From Cyanobacteria bacterium FACHB-502 (GTDB lineage: Bacteria > Cyanobacteriota > Cyanobacteriia > Elainellales > Elainellaceae): a DNA stretch of 64,000 nucleotides. The notes below the pieces were generated by a model. It had not been told where the DNA came from. It worked only from the letters and a program-made list of their open reading frames with translations, and made no database searches. The stretch is from the NCBI GenBank assembly GCA_014695325.1, contig JACJNZ010000039.1:930001-994000 (forward strand), given 5' to 3'. The translations under genes and the position numbers were made by a program. Below are positions 10,160-19,710 of the stretch, one piece after another. Each line of letters opens with the position of its first letter. The stretch's first letter is position 1.

Positions 10160-10265
10160 CGCGCTGTGTTGCTTAATGCTGAACCTCTAGATTTCCCGTG
10201 GAATAGGCATCGGGTCTAATCCAATAAATCAGCCGCTCACGTCCGCTCATCTTCTAGGAGTGATG

Positions 10266-10330
10266 CACAAGTCACACAGATACATAAGTCGCACAGATAC
10301 ATAAGTCGCACAGATACATAAGTCGCACAG
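10266..10330. repeat. 17-bp tandem repeat, about 3.8 copies
   Basis: The unit acataagtcgcacagat repeats nearly perfectly; the first copy has one base change and a small deletion and the last is truncated. It lies between the aminopeptidase gene and the acetyltransferase gene and ends 16 bases before the latter's start codon, so copy-number change would alter that gene's leader. Confidence 0.85.
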
Positions 10331-10346
10331 TCGGTTCACTGCTTTT

Positions 10347-10835
10347 ATGGATCGCTTTTATCGCACTTTTTGCATCCGCAACTGGCAACCTGCCGATCGC
10401 CAAACTGCCGCCGATCTGATTGCTTCTGTTCTCACCGAGTACGGGCTGGGATGTGAACCCTGTGGGGCAGATCAGGATGTGCTGAACGTGGAGCAAGCCT
10501 ACTGGAAAACCGGGGGCGAATTTTGGGTGGTCGAGCAAGCGGATCGCCTCGTGGGGACTGCTGCCTTTTATCCGATCGCCAGGGGGAACCAGGCGGTTGA
10601 AATTCGCAAAATGTATTTGCTTCCCGCAGTGCGGGGACAGGGGCTCGGACGGTTTTTGCTGCAAGCGTTAGAAGCCACGATCGTCACCCAGGGCTATGAG
10701 GAAATCTGGATCGAAACGGCAACCGTGCTGAAGGAGGCAGTTCAGCTTTACGAAAACAGCGGTTATCAGGCTACGACAGGCGTTGAAACGGCAAGATGCG
10801 ATCGAGTTTACGTGAAGCGAATCAGACAGCACTGA
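10347..10835 (+). CDS. GNAT-family N-acetyltransferase
   Basis: A 162-residue acetyl-CoA-dependent N-acetyltransferase. The acetyl-CoA pyrophosphate loop RGQGLG is at 96-101, following the beta strand IRKMYLLP, and is followed by EIWIETATVLKEAVQLYENSGY, the family's usual motif B. The acceptor substrate cannot be inferred. The start lies just after a 17-bp tandem repeat array, so the leader is short and unusually repetitive. Confidence 0.88.
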   Translation: MDRFYRTFCIRNWQPADRQTAADLIASVLTEYGLGCEPCGADQDVLNVEQAYWKTGGEFWVVEQADRLVGTAAFYPIARGNQAVEIRKMYLLPAVRGQGLGRFLLQALEATIVTQGYEEIWIETATVLKEAVQLYENSGYQATTGVETARCDRVYVKRIRQH

Positions 10836-10960
10836 GCAAATTCGATGCAGTTCATTAAAAATACTTATACTCTTTTACTCTTTCTATCCAGAAGTACAAG
10901 TCTTAATCAGCAATCTTCTGTCAAAGTTAAGCTGATGAAGCGCATGGGAGATTGGGACTA

Positions 10961-11191
10961 ATGAAACGGAATCTATTCATACTGGGACTGCCGATCGTGG
11001 CTGGACTGAGCCTGACCCTAGCAAGCTGCGGCGGCTCTGCCGAACAAGAAGGCGGACTGCAACAGCCCGGAGCAGCTCCAACCCAGATCACGGACGATGA
11101 AGAAGACAATAACGTACCGGGTAAGGTGACTGACCAGGACGAAGATGAAAACGAAGACAACGAAGACGGCGAAAACAACAACGACGAATAG
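10961..11191 (+). CDS. Small lipoprotein with highly acidic tail
   Basis: A 76-residue protein starting MKRNLF, with a hydrophobic signal and a textbook lipobox LASC (Cys23). A TTG three codons upstream is in frame, but the ATG at 10961 fits a signal peptide better. After a short Gln/Gly/Ala linker the last 35 residues are dominated by Asp, Glu and Asn, ending NNNDE, giving a strongly negative surface-exposed tail. No catalytic domain is present. A cation-binding or spacer role is possible but is only inference. It is convergent with ribD. Confidence 0.7.
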   Translation: MKRNLFILGLPIVAGLSLTLASCGGSAEQEGGLQQPGAAPTQITDDEEDNNVPGKVTDQDEDENEDNEDGENNNDE

Positions 11192-11223
11192 GAACCTTTT
11201 GAATCGCCTGCCTCTCCCCCAGC

Positions 11224-12387
11224 CTAGGACGTAAGCGATCTTTTAATCCTGCCCTCTACCAGCAGATCAGACCCGATTACCCCATCGGGGGAACTGCTCT
11301 GTATCGCCTGCCACTTCACGTCTTCTAGCTCGATCGCCTCGGTCATTCGCTCGAAGCCCAGATCGCCGACCGGAGAAGGAGCCGCCGCACCGCCAATCAG
11401 CTTGGGGGCAATAAAGGCAAGGATTTTTTGCACTGACCCGTCTCGAATGGCAGCCGCCGCCAGCGTACCGCCGCATTCCCACAGCACCGAGAGGAAGCCG
11501 CGATCGAATAAATTTGCCATTACCGCAGCCGGAGAAAGATTGGGCACTTCGACCACCTCTACGCCGCGATCGCTCAGGAACTGCTGAAAATCTGGCTTTG
11601 CTCCGGCTTCGGTAAAAACAACGGTGGGGGCTTCTGTCATCTTCCAGAGTTGGGCGACTCTGGGGAGGTCGAGCGATCGGCTCATCACCACCCGCAGCGG
11701 ATTGTGTCCCTGTCCGTGGCTGGTCAGCAAAGGATTATCCTGCCGAACTGTGTTGCCGCCGATAATCACTGCATCACAGCCTGCCCGCAGGAAATGCACC
11801 TGCTGCCGCGATTCGGGTCTGGTGATCCAAGCACTGTGTCCGGTGGTAGTGGCAATCTTGCCGTCTAGCGTCATCCCATACTTTAAAGTTCCCAGCGGAC
11901 GCTGATGCAGAATGCGATAGATAAATGCCTCATTGAGTTGGCGACAGGCAGCTTCTTCCACGCCTACCACCACGTCGATTCCGGCATTTCGCAGGCGATC
12001 GACTCCCGCCCCTGACACTTTAGGATTGGGGTCAATCATCCCCACCACGACTCGGCTCACTTTGGCGGCAATCAGAGCATCAGCACAAGGCGGAGTGCGT
12101 CCAAAGTGGCTGCACGGCTCCAGGTTGACATACACTGTTGCTCCCTCGGCTCGATCGCCTGCCGCTCTCAGGGCAAATACTTCCGCATGGGGCTGTCCGG
12201 CTCCTGGATGAAACCCTTCCCCCACAATTTCCCCGTCTTGCACGACGACCGAACCCACCATCGGATTCGGCGCAGTTTGTCCCCTGGCTTGTCGCGCTAG
12301 CTCAAGACATCGCTGCATCGTGTGCCGATCGAGCAGATCGCCTGTATCATGAAACATCAAATCGTTTGCAGGAGGGTCTTGAGTCAT
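11224..12387 (-). CDS. ribD: Bifunctional riboflavin biosynthesis protein RibD (deaminase/reductase)
   Basis: A 387-residue cytoplasmic enzyme carrying out the second and third steps of riboflavin synthesis: deamination of the GTP-derived pyrimidine, then NADPH-dependent reduction of its ribosyl side chain. The zinc-dependent deaminase domain (about 20-165) shows HAE at 67-69 and Cys92 and Cys101 in PCSHFGRTPPC, the complete zinc site. The reductase domain (about 165-385) contains GKIATTTGHSAWIT and DAVIIGGNTVRQDNP. In-frame ATGs also occur at codons 11 and 24; all precede the domain. No other rib gene is adjacent. Confidence 0.95.
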   Translation of the reverse strand: MTQDPPANDLMFHDTGDLLDRHTMQRCLELARQARGQTAPNPMVGSVVVQDGEIVGEGFHPGAGQPHAEVFALRAAGDRAEGATVYVNLEPCSHFGRTPPCADALIAAKVSRVVVGMIDPNPKVSGAGVDRLRNAGIDVVVGVEEAACRQLNEAFIYRILHQRPLGTLKYGMTLDGKIATTTGHSAWITRPESRQQVHFLRAGCDAVIIGGNTVRQDNPLLTSHGQGHNPLRVVMSRSLDLPRVAQLWKMTEAPTVVFTEAGAKPDFQQFLSDRGVEVVEVPNLSPAAVMANLFDRGFLSVLWECGGTLAAAAIRDGSVQKILAFIAPKLIGGAAAPSPVGDLGFERMTEAIELEDVKWQAIQSSSPDGVIGSDLLVEGRIKRSLTS

Positions 12388-12931
12388 CGCATTATCTGCT
12401 CCTTACTCTGGAGAGCTTTTTACTGCTCACAAAATATCTTGACGATTCTTGATAATTCTTTGATTGAAGGGAAGTGAGAATGGGCACTTTAGGGTCGTTC
12501 CAGCTCAATTGATGCAGAAGGGTTGCTGCTTGCTGATTTGAGGCACTTCCACCCAGGTTTTAACCAGCGCTCCATCCTCTTACGGCGATCGCTTTTAGCA
12601 AATCAATCTGAATCTGGCGATCGATTCTAGTTCCAGGCTGGGGCACGGCTACTCCAACGGTAGCAAGAATGGGATGAAACATCACTACTGATAGAGTTTT
12701 CTCCCGCTTAAACTCACCAAAACGATAAATCCCATGAAAATCGGGAAATCCGTATAGTAATTGAGCAAGCATTCGTTAGAATTTATCCCAATGCTGTCGC
12801 TACCCCCCAATTCCCCTTATCTTGGAACTCCCTTGATTTCTTGCCTCCTCCAACTAAACCTGCTCCGCTAAATTTACCGCTTCAATTCTCTTCTTTCCGG
12901 TCATTACTCCTTTCACAGATTCCCCAAGTTC
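12388..12931. other. Intergenic region between ribD and a PP2C gene
   Basis: About 540 bases between two divergent genes. It holds one weak open frame on the minus strand (12560-12772, listed separately) and a C-rich stretch at about 12797-12826 resembling the C-run repeats seen elsewhere. No tRNA or clear promoter was recognised. Confidence 0.6.
12560..12772 (-). CDS. Doubtful small ORF
   Basis: Seventy codons, MLAQLLYGFPDFHGIY through KAIAVRGWSAG. The composition is protein-like and not Arg/Ser-dominated as in most spurious frames, but I recognise no family, motif or ribosome-binding site. It could be a small gene, a remnant or chance. Confidence 0.25.
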   Translation of the reverse strand: MLAQLLYGFPDFHGIYRFGEFKREKTLSVVMFHPILATVGVAVPQPGTRIDRQIQIDLLKAIAVRGWSAG

Positions 12932-14377
12932 ATGACTGCTGTGCCTGCTCCTCGCCAGCCCTCCCAATCGTCTGACTTCCCTGGTGGCTCCTCGTCGCCA
13001 GCAGACATTACGCCTGTCTTTGCGCTGAAGGAGCTGGTTTCGCGGCTGCACCGGGAGCAAAACAAAATCCAGGACTTGCTGAGTTCGCTAGGGTTTGCGC
13101 TTCGCAGTTTCAAAAACCTGAACCAGTTTCTCGAACTGACGCCCCTGATTGCGGCAAGAGTTACCGATGCCGATGGGGGTGCGCTGGTGCTGTTTAAGCC
13201 TAACGGTCAAATGCGGCTGGAGCGGCTTCACTGTCAAGACAATCAGTGCCAGGATGTAAAGGTGGCGATCGAGACTGCAACCCGTCAGCTCACGGCGGTC
13301 GCTAATGCCCACTACAACGGCAAAATCACTGCAATTCCGAACCGCACTGCGACGCTGGATTATCACGTTAATCATTTCTTAGGAACCTCGGTTCAGCTTT
13401 TTGGCACGGCAATTCTGACGAAAAACGTGGAGCGAGGCAGGCTCTATGTTTTCAGCCGCGACCCCGACTACACCTGGACAGAAACCCGCCAAAAGCTGGT
13501 GCGCCTGGTCGCTGACCAAACCGCCGTAGCGATCGAAAACGACGAACTCACGGTCGAACTGCGGAAAAAAGAAAGGCTCGATCGCGAACTCGAAATCGGC
13601 GCAGAAATTCAGTATCAGCTTTTGCCGCGCCAGTGTCCGATGATCGACGGTCTATCGCTGGCGGCCCGGTGCAAAACCGCAAACCGGGTAGGCGGTGACT
13701 ATTACGATTTCATCCCGGCGAAGTATGACCAGATTCGCAAAACAAAATCGGGACAAATCGAGTCAGATAAGTGGAGTGTGGCGATCGGCGATGTGATGGG
13801 CAAGGGGGTTCCCGCCGGACTGATTATGACCATGCTGCGGGGAATGCTGCGGGCAGAAGTGCTCAACGCCCACTCGCCGTCAAAGATTTTGCAGCACCTG
13901 AATCATGTGATGTATGCGGATCTGGAGAACTCTAACCGCTTCGTGACACTGTTTTACTCAGAGTACGACAAGCAGACCCGCACCCTGTCTTTTAGCAATG
14001 CTGCCCATCACCCGCCCCTGCTCTGGCAGGCAGCCACCGGAGCGATCGTCCGCCTTGACACGATCGGAATGCTGATCGGACTCGATATGGACAGCAAATA
14101 CCACGAAAACAAGGTTCAGCTTCAGCCCGGAGACACCATCATCTATTACACCGATGGCTTCACCGACGCGTCAAACCAGCAGGGCGAACGCTTCGACGAG
14201 GGAAATCTGATGCGCCATTTCCAGTGGGCGTGCCGTCACTGCGAAACCCCCCAGGCAATCCTGGAATATCTCTTCGATCAGGTACAGCGTTTTGTGGGAG
14301 CCGATCGAACCAATGATGATGATATGACGCTCATTGTGATGCAGGTTAAGCCAGAGCAGAGCCAGGCGGAGGGTTAG
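12932..14377 (+). CDS. GAF domain-PP2C (SpoIIE/RsbU-type) serine phosphatase
   Basis: A 481-residue cytoplasmic protein with a GAF sensor domain (about 45-205) and a C-terminal PPM/SpoIIE phosphatase domain (about 220-475). The metal-binding motifs are intact: GGDYYDF, IGDVMGKGVPAGL, YTDGFTDASNQQG and NDDDMTLIV, so it should be catalytically active. RsbU-type enzymes dephosphorylate anti-sigma-factor antagonists in partner-switching pathways, with the GAF domain setting activity in response to a ligand. No antagonist or switch-kinase gene is adjacent, so its partner is elsewhere. It is divergent from ribD. Confidence 0.92.
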   Translation: MTAVPAPRQPSQSSDFPGGSSSPADITPVFALKELVSRLHREQNKIQDLLSSLGFALRSFKNLNQFLELTPLIAARVTDADGGALVLFKPNGQMRLERLHCQDNQCQDVKVAIETATRQLTAVANAHYNGKITAIPNRTATLDYHVNHFLGTSVQLFGTAILTKNVERGRLYVFSRDPDYTWTETRQKLVRLVADQTAVAIENDELTVELRKKERLDRELEIGAEIQYQLLPRQCPMIDGLSLAARCKTANRVGGDYYDFIPAKYDQIRKTKSGQIESDKWSVAIGDVMGKGVPAGLIMTMLRGMLRAEVLNAHSPSKILQHLNHVMYADLENSNRFVTLFYSEYDKQTRTLSFSNAAHHPPLLWQAATGAIVRLDTIGMLIGLDMDSKYHENKVQLQPGDTIIYYTDGFTDASNQQGERFDEGNLMRHFQWACRHCETPQAILEYLFDQVQRFVGADRTNDDDMTLIVMQVKPEQSQAEG

Positions 14378-14560
14378 TCTCACTCCCAGTCTGCTTACGA
14401 CAGATCAGAACTTACGTTATCAACAGAACTTGCAGCAAGCTGGAATAGCAGTCATTGTTCTCGTAGCACCCAGCAATAGACTCCCTAATCTCGTTCCTCT
14501 CATAGCAAATGTTCGTGACGTGCTAGACATCATTGCTCTGGGAGAAGTAACGGAAGTTAC

Positions 14561-16849
14561 TCAGGAAACATCAGCGTAAACAGCCACGGGAACGCGCTTA
14601 TAAGCAGGAGTACCTGACTTAGGATCAATTTTTGCCTTAAAAATGACATTCACTTCCGGGTAAAACATCATTGCTGCGCCTGCTCGAATGCCGCCGAAGA
14701 TAATTTCGACATTTTCCAGTTTTCCGGCATCGCCCTGGACTGTGACGCGCTGGTGTTCCTCGAACCCTGCTTTGGCTGCGTCCGATCGATTCATCAAGAT
14801 ACAGTTGCGGTGAGGCATTCCGCGATATTTGTCTCCTGGTTTATAAACGACGGTGTTGTGCTGCGAGTAGCTTCTGCCCGTGCCCAAAATTAAGATCATT
14901 GCCTGTTTCGTCTGAAGAATTCCAAAGTCTTGCAGCGTGGGCAGCATGAGTTGGGGAAGGGGTGTAGTAAACATTGCAGCTTTGCCGGAAGCAGTGGCAA
15001 ACGTGGGCTGATCGAAGACCCGGTTGGCGATCGTAAATTCGGTTTGGGTGTCGTCCATCAAGGCGATCGCTTCATAGCCGGGAATGGTTTGGGCGATGAG
15101 TTGGCGCACGTAGCGAGTGTCCTGCAGTTTGCGCCAGTTGATGGGATTTGTACCGTGAATACGGTGGGCAATTTCGGTCAACAGTTCCACTTCGGAGATC
15201 AGGTCTGCGTCGTGCAAATGGCTTTTGCCTTCGTCGTTAAGCCGCACGAAACTGTTGCCAGATTCGGTGGTTGTTTGGTGGGGATTCTCAAAGCGGTTGA
15301 AGACAGGCAGGATCAGGGTGTTTTGCCGCGCTAATCCGTGGAAGTGCCCCAGGTTGGGCTTGGTTGCGACATAGAAAATGGTGTCGATGTTGCCGAGGGC
15401 ACGTTTTGCCTGATGCAGATCGGGATTTGCCGCGTAAAAATTGCCGCCGAGACAAAGCAGCATATCGACTCGATTGTGGTCAGCGGCTTCCATCAGCGCA
15501 CGAGCATCGTAGCCCTGAACGCGACTGAGCGATCGTCCAAGCAGTTTTTCTAAGGCCTGCTGAATTTCCTGCCGCAGGCGCACTGTGACGCCCATCGAGC
15601 CAAAACCCTGCACATTAGAATGTCCCCGGATTGGCATTGTGCCTGCACCCGGTTTTCCGGCATTGCCGCTTATTAAGGCAGTATTGGCGATGCTGAATAC
15701 GTTATCCGTGCCGTTGCTATGGTGGGTGATGCCCATTGCCCAGGCAAAAACGACCGCTTTTGAAGTACCAATCATCTGCGCGGCAACCTGGATTTCTGCC
15801 CGATCGATTCCGCAGATAGAGGTAATGGTTTCCCAGGAAGTCGATCGCGCCTGATCTACGACCGCTTCCCACCCTTCGGTGTGTGCCTTGAGGTAATCCC
15901 ACCGCACAAGGTTTTGCTCAATCAGGGCTTTTTGTATGCCTACCAACAGAGCCGTATCGCTGCCGGGAACAGGCTGAAGGTAAAGCGAAGAAATTTCTGA
16001 TCCACCGCTTAAAAGCGACTTTATTGGGTAAGCAGGCGAAGCGAATTTCACCAAGCCGACTTCAATCACGGGATTGATCACAATCACCTTGCCACCCCGA
16101 TCGCGGATCTGAATCAGCTCATTCATCAATCGCGGATGGTTTGCCGGAGCATTCGAGCCAATCAGCACCACACAATCGCTCTGCTTCAGGCTTTCCAGAC
16201 TCACCATCGACGTACCGGAACCAAACATCTGCTTCAGTCCCACCGTGGAAGGCGCATGACACAAATCCGAGCAGTCCGCCAGATTGTTCGACCCCATTGC
16301 CCGCAGCATTAACTGCAACAAAAACGCTGCCTCATTCGACGATCGCCCGGAACTGTAGGACGCAACCCGCTCTGACGGCTGCCGAAATGCCGTTTCTGCA
16401 ATGTTAAACACTTCATCCCAGGAAATGCGCTCGTAGTGCGACTGTCCCGCCCGCAAAATCACCGGAAAACTTAAACGTCCCAGGCGATCGGCTTCCAGCG
16501 AAGTGAGCCGCTGAAGTTCGGCAACACTGTACTGATCAAAGAAATGGGGCGTAAGTCCGGGCTGAAGTTCGGCAACGATCGCCTCGACGCTTTTCATACA
16601 TCGCTGCACTTTTTCGCCCAGTTCGTTCGTGAAGCCGCCTTTTTGTCCGCCCGTACCCCAGGCGCAAGAGAGGCAGGCACTTTTGTGGGTCAAGGTCTGC
16701 CACAGTTTCACACCCTCTGGAGACAGCGTTTTTTCTGCCCAGTATTGAATGATGGGAAATCCGCCGCCTGCCTCAGGCACATCCGAGTCGATCGATGAAG
16801 CAGACAATGGGCCAGCTCCGGTTTCGGGCTTTGGGGCATCCATTAGCAT
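14561..16849 (-). CDS. FdhF/YdeP-family molybdopterin oxidoreductase
   Basis: A 762-residue enzyme of the DMSO-reductase superfamily that binds bis-molybdopterin guanine dinucleotide. Cys59, Cys62 and Cys84 near the N-terminus are candidate Fe-S ligands. Cys197 in DLCHAPSTVGL aligns with selenocysteine 140 of E. coli FDH-H (VUHGPSVAGL), so a cysteine Mo ligand is likely. IGSNAPANHP, GNAGKPGAGTMPIRGHSNVQG and the C-terminal cofactor domain from about 640 are typical. The family is often annotated formate dehydrogenase alpha, but the real substrate is unknown. No electron-transfer subunit or FdhD gene is adjacent. It is followed on the same strand by nothing before the PP2C gene's end. Confidence 0.88.
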   Translation of the reverse strand: MLMDAPKPETGAGPLSASSIDSDVPEAGGGFPIIQYWAEKTLSPEGVKLWQTLTHKSACLSCAWGTGGQKGGFTNELGEKVQRCMKSVEAIVAELQPGLTPHFFDQYSVAELQRLTSLEADRLGRLSFPVILRAGQSHYERISWDEVFNIAETAFRQPSERVASYSSGRSSNEAAFLLQLMLRAMGSNNLADCSDLCHAPSTVGLKQMFGSGTSMVSLESLKQSDCVVLIGSNAPANHPRLMNELIQIRDRGGKVIVINPVIEVGLVKFASPAYPIKSLLSGGSEISSLYLQPVPGSDTALLVGIQKALIEQNLVRWDYLKAHTEGWEAVVDQARSTSWETITSICGIDRAEIQVAAQMIGTSKAVVFAWAMGITHHSNGTDNVFSIANTALISGNAGKPGAGTMPIRGHSNVQGFGSMGVTVRLRQEIQQALEKLLGRSLSRVQGYDARALMEAADHNRVDMLLCLGGNFYAANPDLHQAKRALGNIDTIFYVATKPNLGHFHGLARQNTLILPVFNRFENPHQTTTESGNSFVRLNDEGKSHLHDADLISEVELLTEIAHRIHGTNPINWRKLQDTRYVRQLIAQTIPGYEAIALMDDTQTEFTIANRVFDQPTFATASGKAAMFTTPLPQLMLPTLQDFGILQTKQAMILILGTGRSYSQHNTVVYKPGDKYRGMPHRNCILMNRSDAAKAGFEEHQRVTVQGDAGKLENVEIIFGGIRAGAAMMFYPEVNVIFKAKIDPKSGTPAYKRVPVAVYADVS

Positions 16850-17151
16850 TCACTCCAAACCGTTTACAGTGAAACGACGATTACCGCTCAGGGGGAACTG
16901 CTTCGCATCGCTCTATCTGAAAAGTAGCCGATTCCCCCCACGGACGGTAGCGTGAAAGATTACAAATTCTGACAGCCGCAATCAGCACATTACGACAAAG
17001 AGCCGATCGAATGGCTCGCTTGCTAGGCAGATTCGAATGCTAGGCTGAAATGTTATGAACCTCCGACCGTTTGCGGATGAGCAGCGATCGGAAAATCTCT
17101 ACAATAATAAAAAGAGTAAAAATCAACCGAGTAGAAACCAACGAGAGCGGA
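16850..17151. other. Divergent intergenic region
   Basis: About 300 bases between the molybdoenzyme and flavoprotein genes. It contains the 21-base word ggggaactgcttcgcatcgct (16892-16912), which recurs with two changes at 51085-51105. An A/T-rich stretch near 17098-17120 precedes the flavoprotein start. No RNA gene recognised. Confidence 0.5.
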
Positions 17152-18492
17152 ATGACCAGCCAACTGTATGACGTTGTTGTAATTGGGGGAGGCGTTGCGG
17201 GAACTGCCCTGCTATATTCGCTGGCAAAGTTTACCGACCTGAAGCGAGTTGCGCTGGTTGAAAAATATAGTGGCGTGGCAGCAGTAAACTCCAAGGCGAC
17301 GAACAATAGCCAGACTATTCACTGCGGAGATATTGAAACCAACTACAGCCTGGAAAAGGCGTTGAAAGTGCGGCGATCGGCGCAGATGGTAGTGCGCTAC
17401 GGCGCAGAATTGTCTGATGAGATGCGCGATCGGGTGATTTACAAGTTTCCCAAGATGGTGCTGGGTGTTGGTTCCCAGGAGTGTGAATTTTTGCGGCAGC
17501 GATACGAGCAGTTCAAGCCCCACTTCACTGGAATGAGTCTGCTCGAAAAATCCCAGATTGCCGAAGTCGAACCCCATGTGGTGCAGGTCAATGGACAAGC
17601 TCGACCAGAAGAACTGGTGGCGATCGGGATTCAGGATGAATATACCGCGGTGAACTACGGGGCACTATCGCAGTCGTTTGTCGAGCTGGCGCAAACCGTC
17701 GAAGGCAAAACGATCGACCTGAAGCTGGGTACGCTAGTGCAGGCGATCGAAACGGCAGGAGCGAATTACCGCATTGTCACGCCCAATGAAACGCTGACCG
17801 CTCGCTTTGTTGTGGTTTCTGCAGGGGGACACAGCCTGCTGTTTGCTCACAAAATGGGCATTGGGCTGGAATATTCCTGTCTGCCGATCGCGGGTAATTT
17901 CTACTTCACGCCGCAAGTGCTGAACGGTAAGGTCTACACGGTGCAGAACGACAAGCTGCCCTTTGCCGCGATTCACGGCGATCCTGATGTCACGGTTCCC
18001 GGCAAAACGCGCTTTGGTCCGACTGCGCTGCCCATGCCCCTGCTGGAGCGATATGACTGGAAAACTGCCTTCGATTACCTGCAAGTGCTGCGGCTCGATT
18101 CAACCGTGATGGCAGTGCTATGGGATTTGTTCAAAGTGCGGGACATTCGCAATTACATCTTCAAAAACATGGCGTTTGAAATGCCCGTGGTCGATCGCCG
18201 CCTGTTCCTCCAGGATGTGCGAAAGATTGTGCCTTCGTTGCAGCTTGAGGATCTGGAGTTTGCTCGCGGCGTGGGCGGCATTCGTCCGCAGTTAATCGAT
18301 CGCACCCAGCGCAAGCTGATTTTGGGACAGGCAGAAATCGATCCGGGCAATGGTATTCGGTTCAACATCACGCCTTCTCCGGGTGCAACCACCTGTTTGG
18401 GCAACGCCGAGCACGACATTTTGCGAATTCAAGAGCACCTGGGCTGTGAGTTCGATCGATCGTGGTTTGAGGCGGAGACGGTGGCAGCCTAG
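17152..18492 (+). CDS. FAD-dependent malate:quinone oxidoreductase-like protein
   Basis: A 446-residue flavoprotein beginning MTSQLYDVVVIGGGVAGTAL, the dinucleotide-binding fold for FAD. The overall pattern resembles the Mqo family, which oxidises malate to oxaloacetate and passes electrons to quinone at the membrane surface. NNSQTIHCGDIETNY, YTAVNYGALSQSFVELAQ and the C-terminal GIRFNITPSPGATTCLGNAEHD are clear. Mqo and related 2-hydroxyacid oxidases are not separable by eye, so malate as substrate is a guess. The frame is open further upstream to 17071, but ATG 17152 places the first beta strand at residue 5, as usual for this fold. Confidence 0.82.
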   Translation: MTSQLYDVVVIGGGVAGTALLYSLAKFTDLKRVALVEKYSGVAAVNSKATNNSQTIHCGDIETNYSLEKALKVRRSAQMVVRYGAELSDEMRDRVIYKFPKMVLGVGSQECEFLRQRYEQFKPHFTGMSLLEKSQIAEVEPHVVQVNGQARPEELVAIGIQDEYTAVNYGALSQSFVELAQTVEGKTIDLKLGTLVQAIETAGANYRIVTPNETLTARFVVVSAGGHSLLFAHKMGIGLEYSCLPIAGNFYFTPQVLNGKVYTVQNDKLPFAAIHGDPDVTVPGKTRFGPTALPMPLLERYDWKTAFDYLQVLRLDSTVMAVLWDLFKVRDIRNYIFKNMAFEMPVVDRRLFLQDVRKIVPSLQLEDLEFARGVGGIRPQLIDRTQRKLILGQAEIDPGNGIRFNITPSPGATTCLGNAEHDILRIQEHLGCEFDRSWFEAETVAA

Positions 18493-18596
18493 CAGAGCGG
18501 TGGATTGGGGGCGAGTGGGTGGCTGAGTGAAGCTGAAGCGTGCCATGATTCTTGGGAATACTGCACGCAAACCCTCAGGAGCCTCTTGAGAAACCG

Positions 18597-19676
18597 ATGA
18601 ACCTTAAGAATCTCATCTTTACTGTCTTACTTGTCTTTGTGCCCATTTCGGTTCTTGCCGACGCGCTGCACTGGGGAGCACTGGTGATTTTTATTAGTGC
18701 CTGTCTGGCGATCCTGCCCCTGGCAGCCTGGATGGGAACTGCAACTGAAGAAATCGCGATCGTCACTGGGCCCTCGATCGGCGGTTTGCTAAACGCGACC
18801 TTTGGCAATGCTACAGAGCTAATCATCGCGCTGGTTGCCCTGAAAAGCGGTGTTGTAAACGTGGTCAAAGCCAGCCTCACGGGGTCGATTATCGGCAATT
18901 TGCTGCTGGTGATGGGCTTCTCGATGCTGCTGGGTGGACTGCGCCACAAAGAACAAAGCTTTGAGCCAACGATCGCCCGCATTAATGCTTCAACAATGAA
19001 TTTGGCAGTGGTGGCAATGCTTTTGCCGACGGCAGTGGACTATACCTCTCCGAGCATTGATCAACTGACGCTGCAAAAGCTGTCGATCGTGGTTGCCATT
19101 GCGCTGATCACGGTGTATCTGCTCACGCTGCTGTTCTCGATGAAAACGCACAGCTATCTATATGATGTGGGGATTGCCGAAGAAGAAGGAGAAGGACTCG
19201 TCCCCGAAGGCAAAAAACCCAATCTGCTGCTATGGGTGGGGGTGCTGCTGGTTGTGACCGTTCTGGTGGCGATCGAGTCAGAAATACTGGTTGGTTCCCT
19301 AGAGGAAGCCACAAAACAGCTAGGGCTGACCGAACTGTTTACCGGAATTGTGCTGCTGCCGATTATTGGCAATGCGGCAGAGCATGCAACAGCGGTGGTC
19401 GTTGCCGTGAAAAACAAGATGGATCTGGCAGTTTCAGTCGCCGTGGGATCGAGTCTGCAAATCGCGCTGTTTGTTGCCCCCGTGCTGGTGATCGCAGGCT
19501 ATTTCTGGGGACAGCCGATGGATCTCAACTTTAATCCGTTTGAACTGGTTTCCGTTGCAGTGGCAGTGTTTATTGCCAATTCGGTCAGTGCCGATGGGCG
19601 ATCGAACTGGCTGGAAGGAACGCTGCTGTTAGCGACTTACGTGGTGATTGGGGCAGCGTTTTTCTTTCATCCTTAA
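18597..19676 (+). CDS. Calcium/proton exchanger (CaCA superfamily, Cax type)
   Basis: A 359-residue polytopic inner-membrane antiporter with about eleven hydrophobic segments. The two alpha repeats carry the family's signatures: GNATELIIALVALKSG (first half) and GNAAEHATAVVVAVKNKMDL (second half), whose acidic residues bind Ca2+ during H+/Ca2+ exchange. A short acidic loop (EEEGEGLVPEGKK) separates the halves. An in-frame TTG exists at 18552, but the ATG at 18597 gives the normal short N-terminus. The stop codon lies inside a duplicated 15-bp sequence. Confidence 0.93.
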   Translation: MNLKNLIFTVLLVFVPISVLADALHWGALVIFISACLAILPLAAWMGTATEEIAIVTGPSIGGLLNATFGNATELIIALVALKSGVVNVVKASLTGSIIGNLLLVMGFSMLLGGLRHKEQSFEPTIARINASTMNLAVVAMLLPTAVDYTSPSIDQLTLQKLSIVVAIALITVYLLTLLFSMKTHSYLYDVGIAEEEGEGLVPEGKKPNLLLWVGVLLVVTVLVAIESEILVGSLEEATKQLGLTELFTGIVLLPIIGNAAEHATAVVVAVKNKMDLAVSVAVGSSLQIALFVAPVLVIAGYFWGQPMDLNFNPFELVSVAVAVFIANSVSADGRSNWLEGTLLLATYVVIGAAFFFHP

Positions 19677-19693
19677 AGCTTTCATCCTTAAAG
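19664..19693. repeat. 15-bp perfect tandem duplication over a stop codon
   Basis: ctttcatccttaaag occurs twice head to tail. The first copy contains the last codons and TAA of the antiporter gene; the second lies just after it, so the duplication adds a decoy stop region without changing the protein. Confidence 0.85.
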
Positions 19694-19710
19694 ACGCTAC
19701 TCTACCGAGC

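Noticed and set aside
10266-10330. CRISPR array
   Set aside because: Repeats of 17 bp are directly adjacent with no spacers, and no cas gene is in the window.
17071-17151. An N-terminal extension of the flavoprotein from 17071
   Set aside because: It would add 27 basic residues before the FAD-binding strand; the ATG at 17152 fits the fold.
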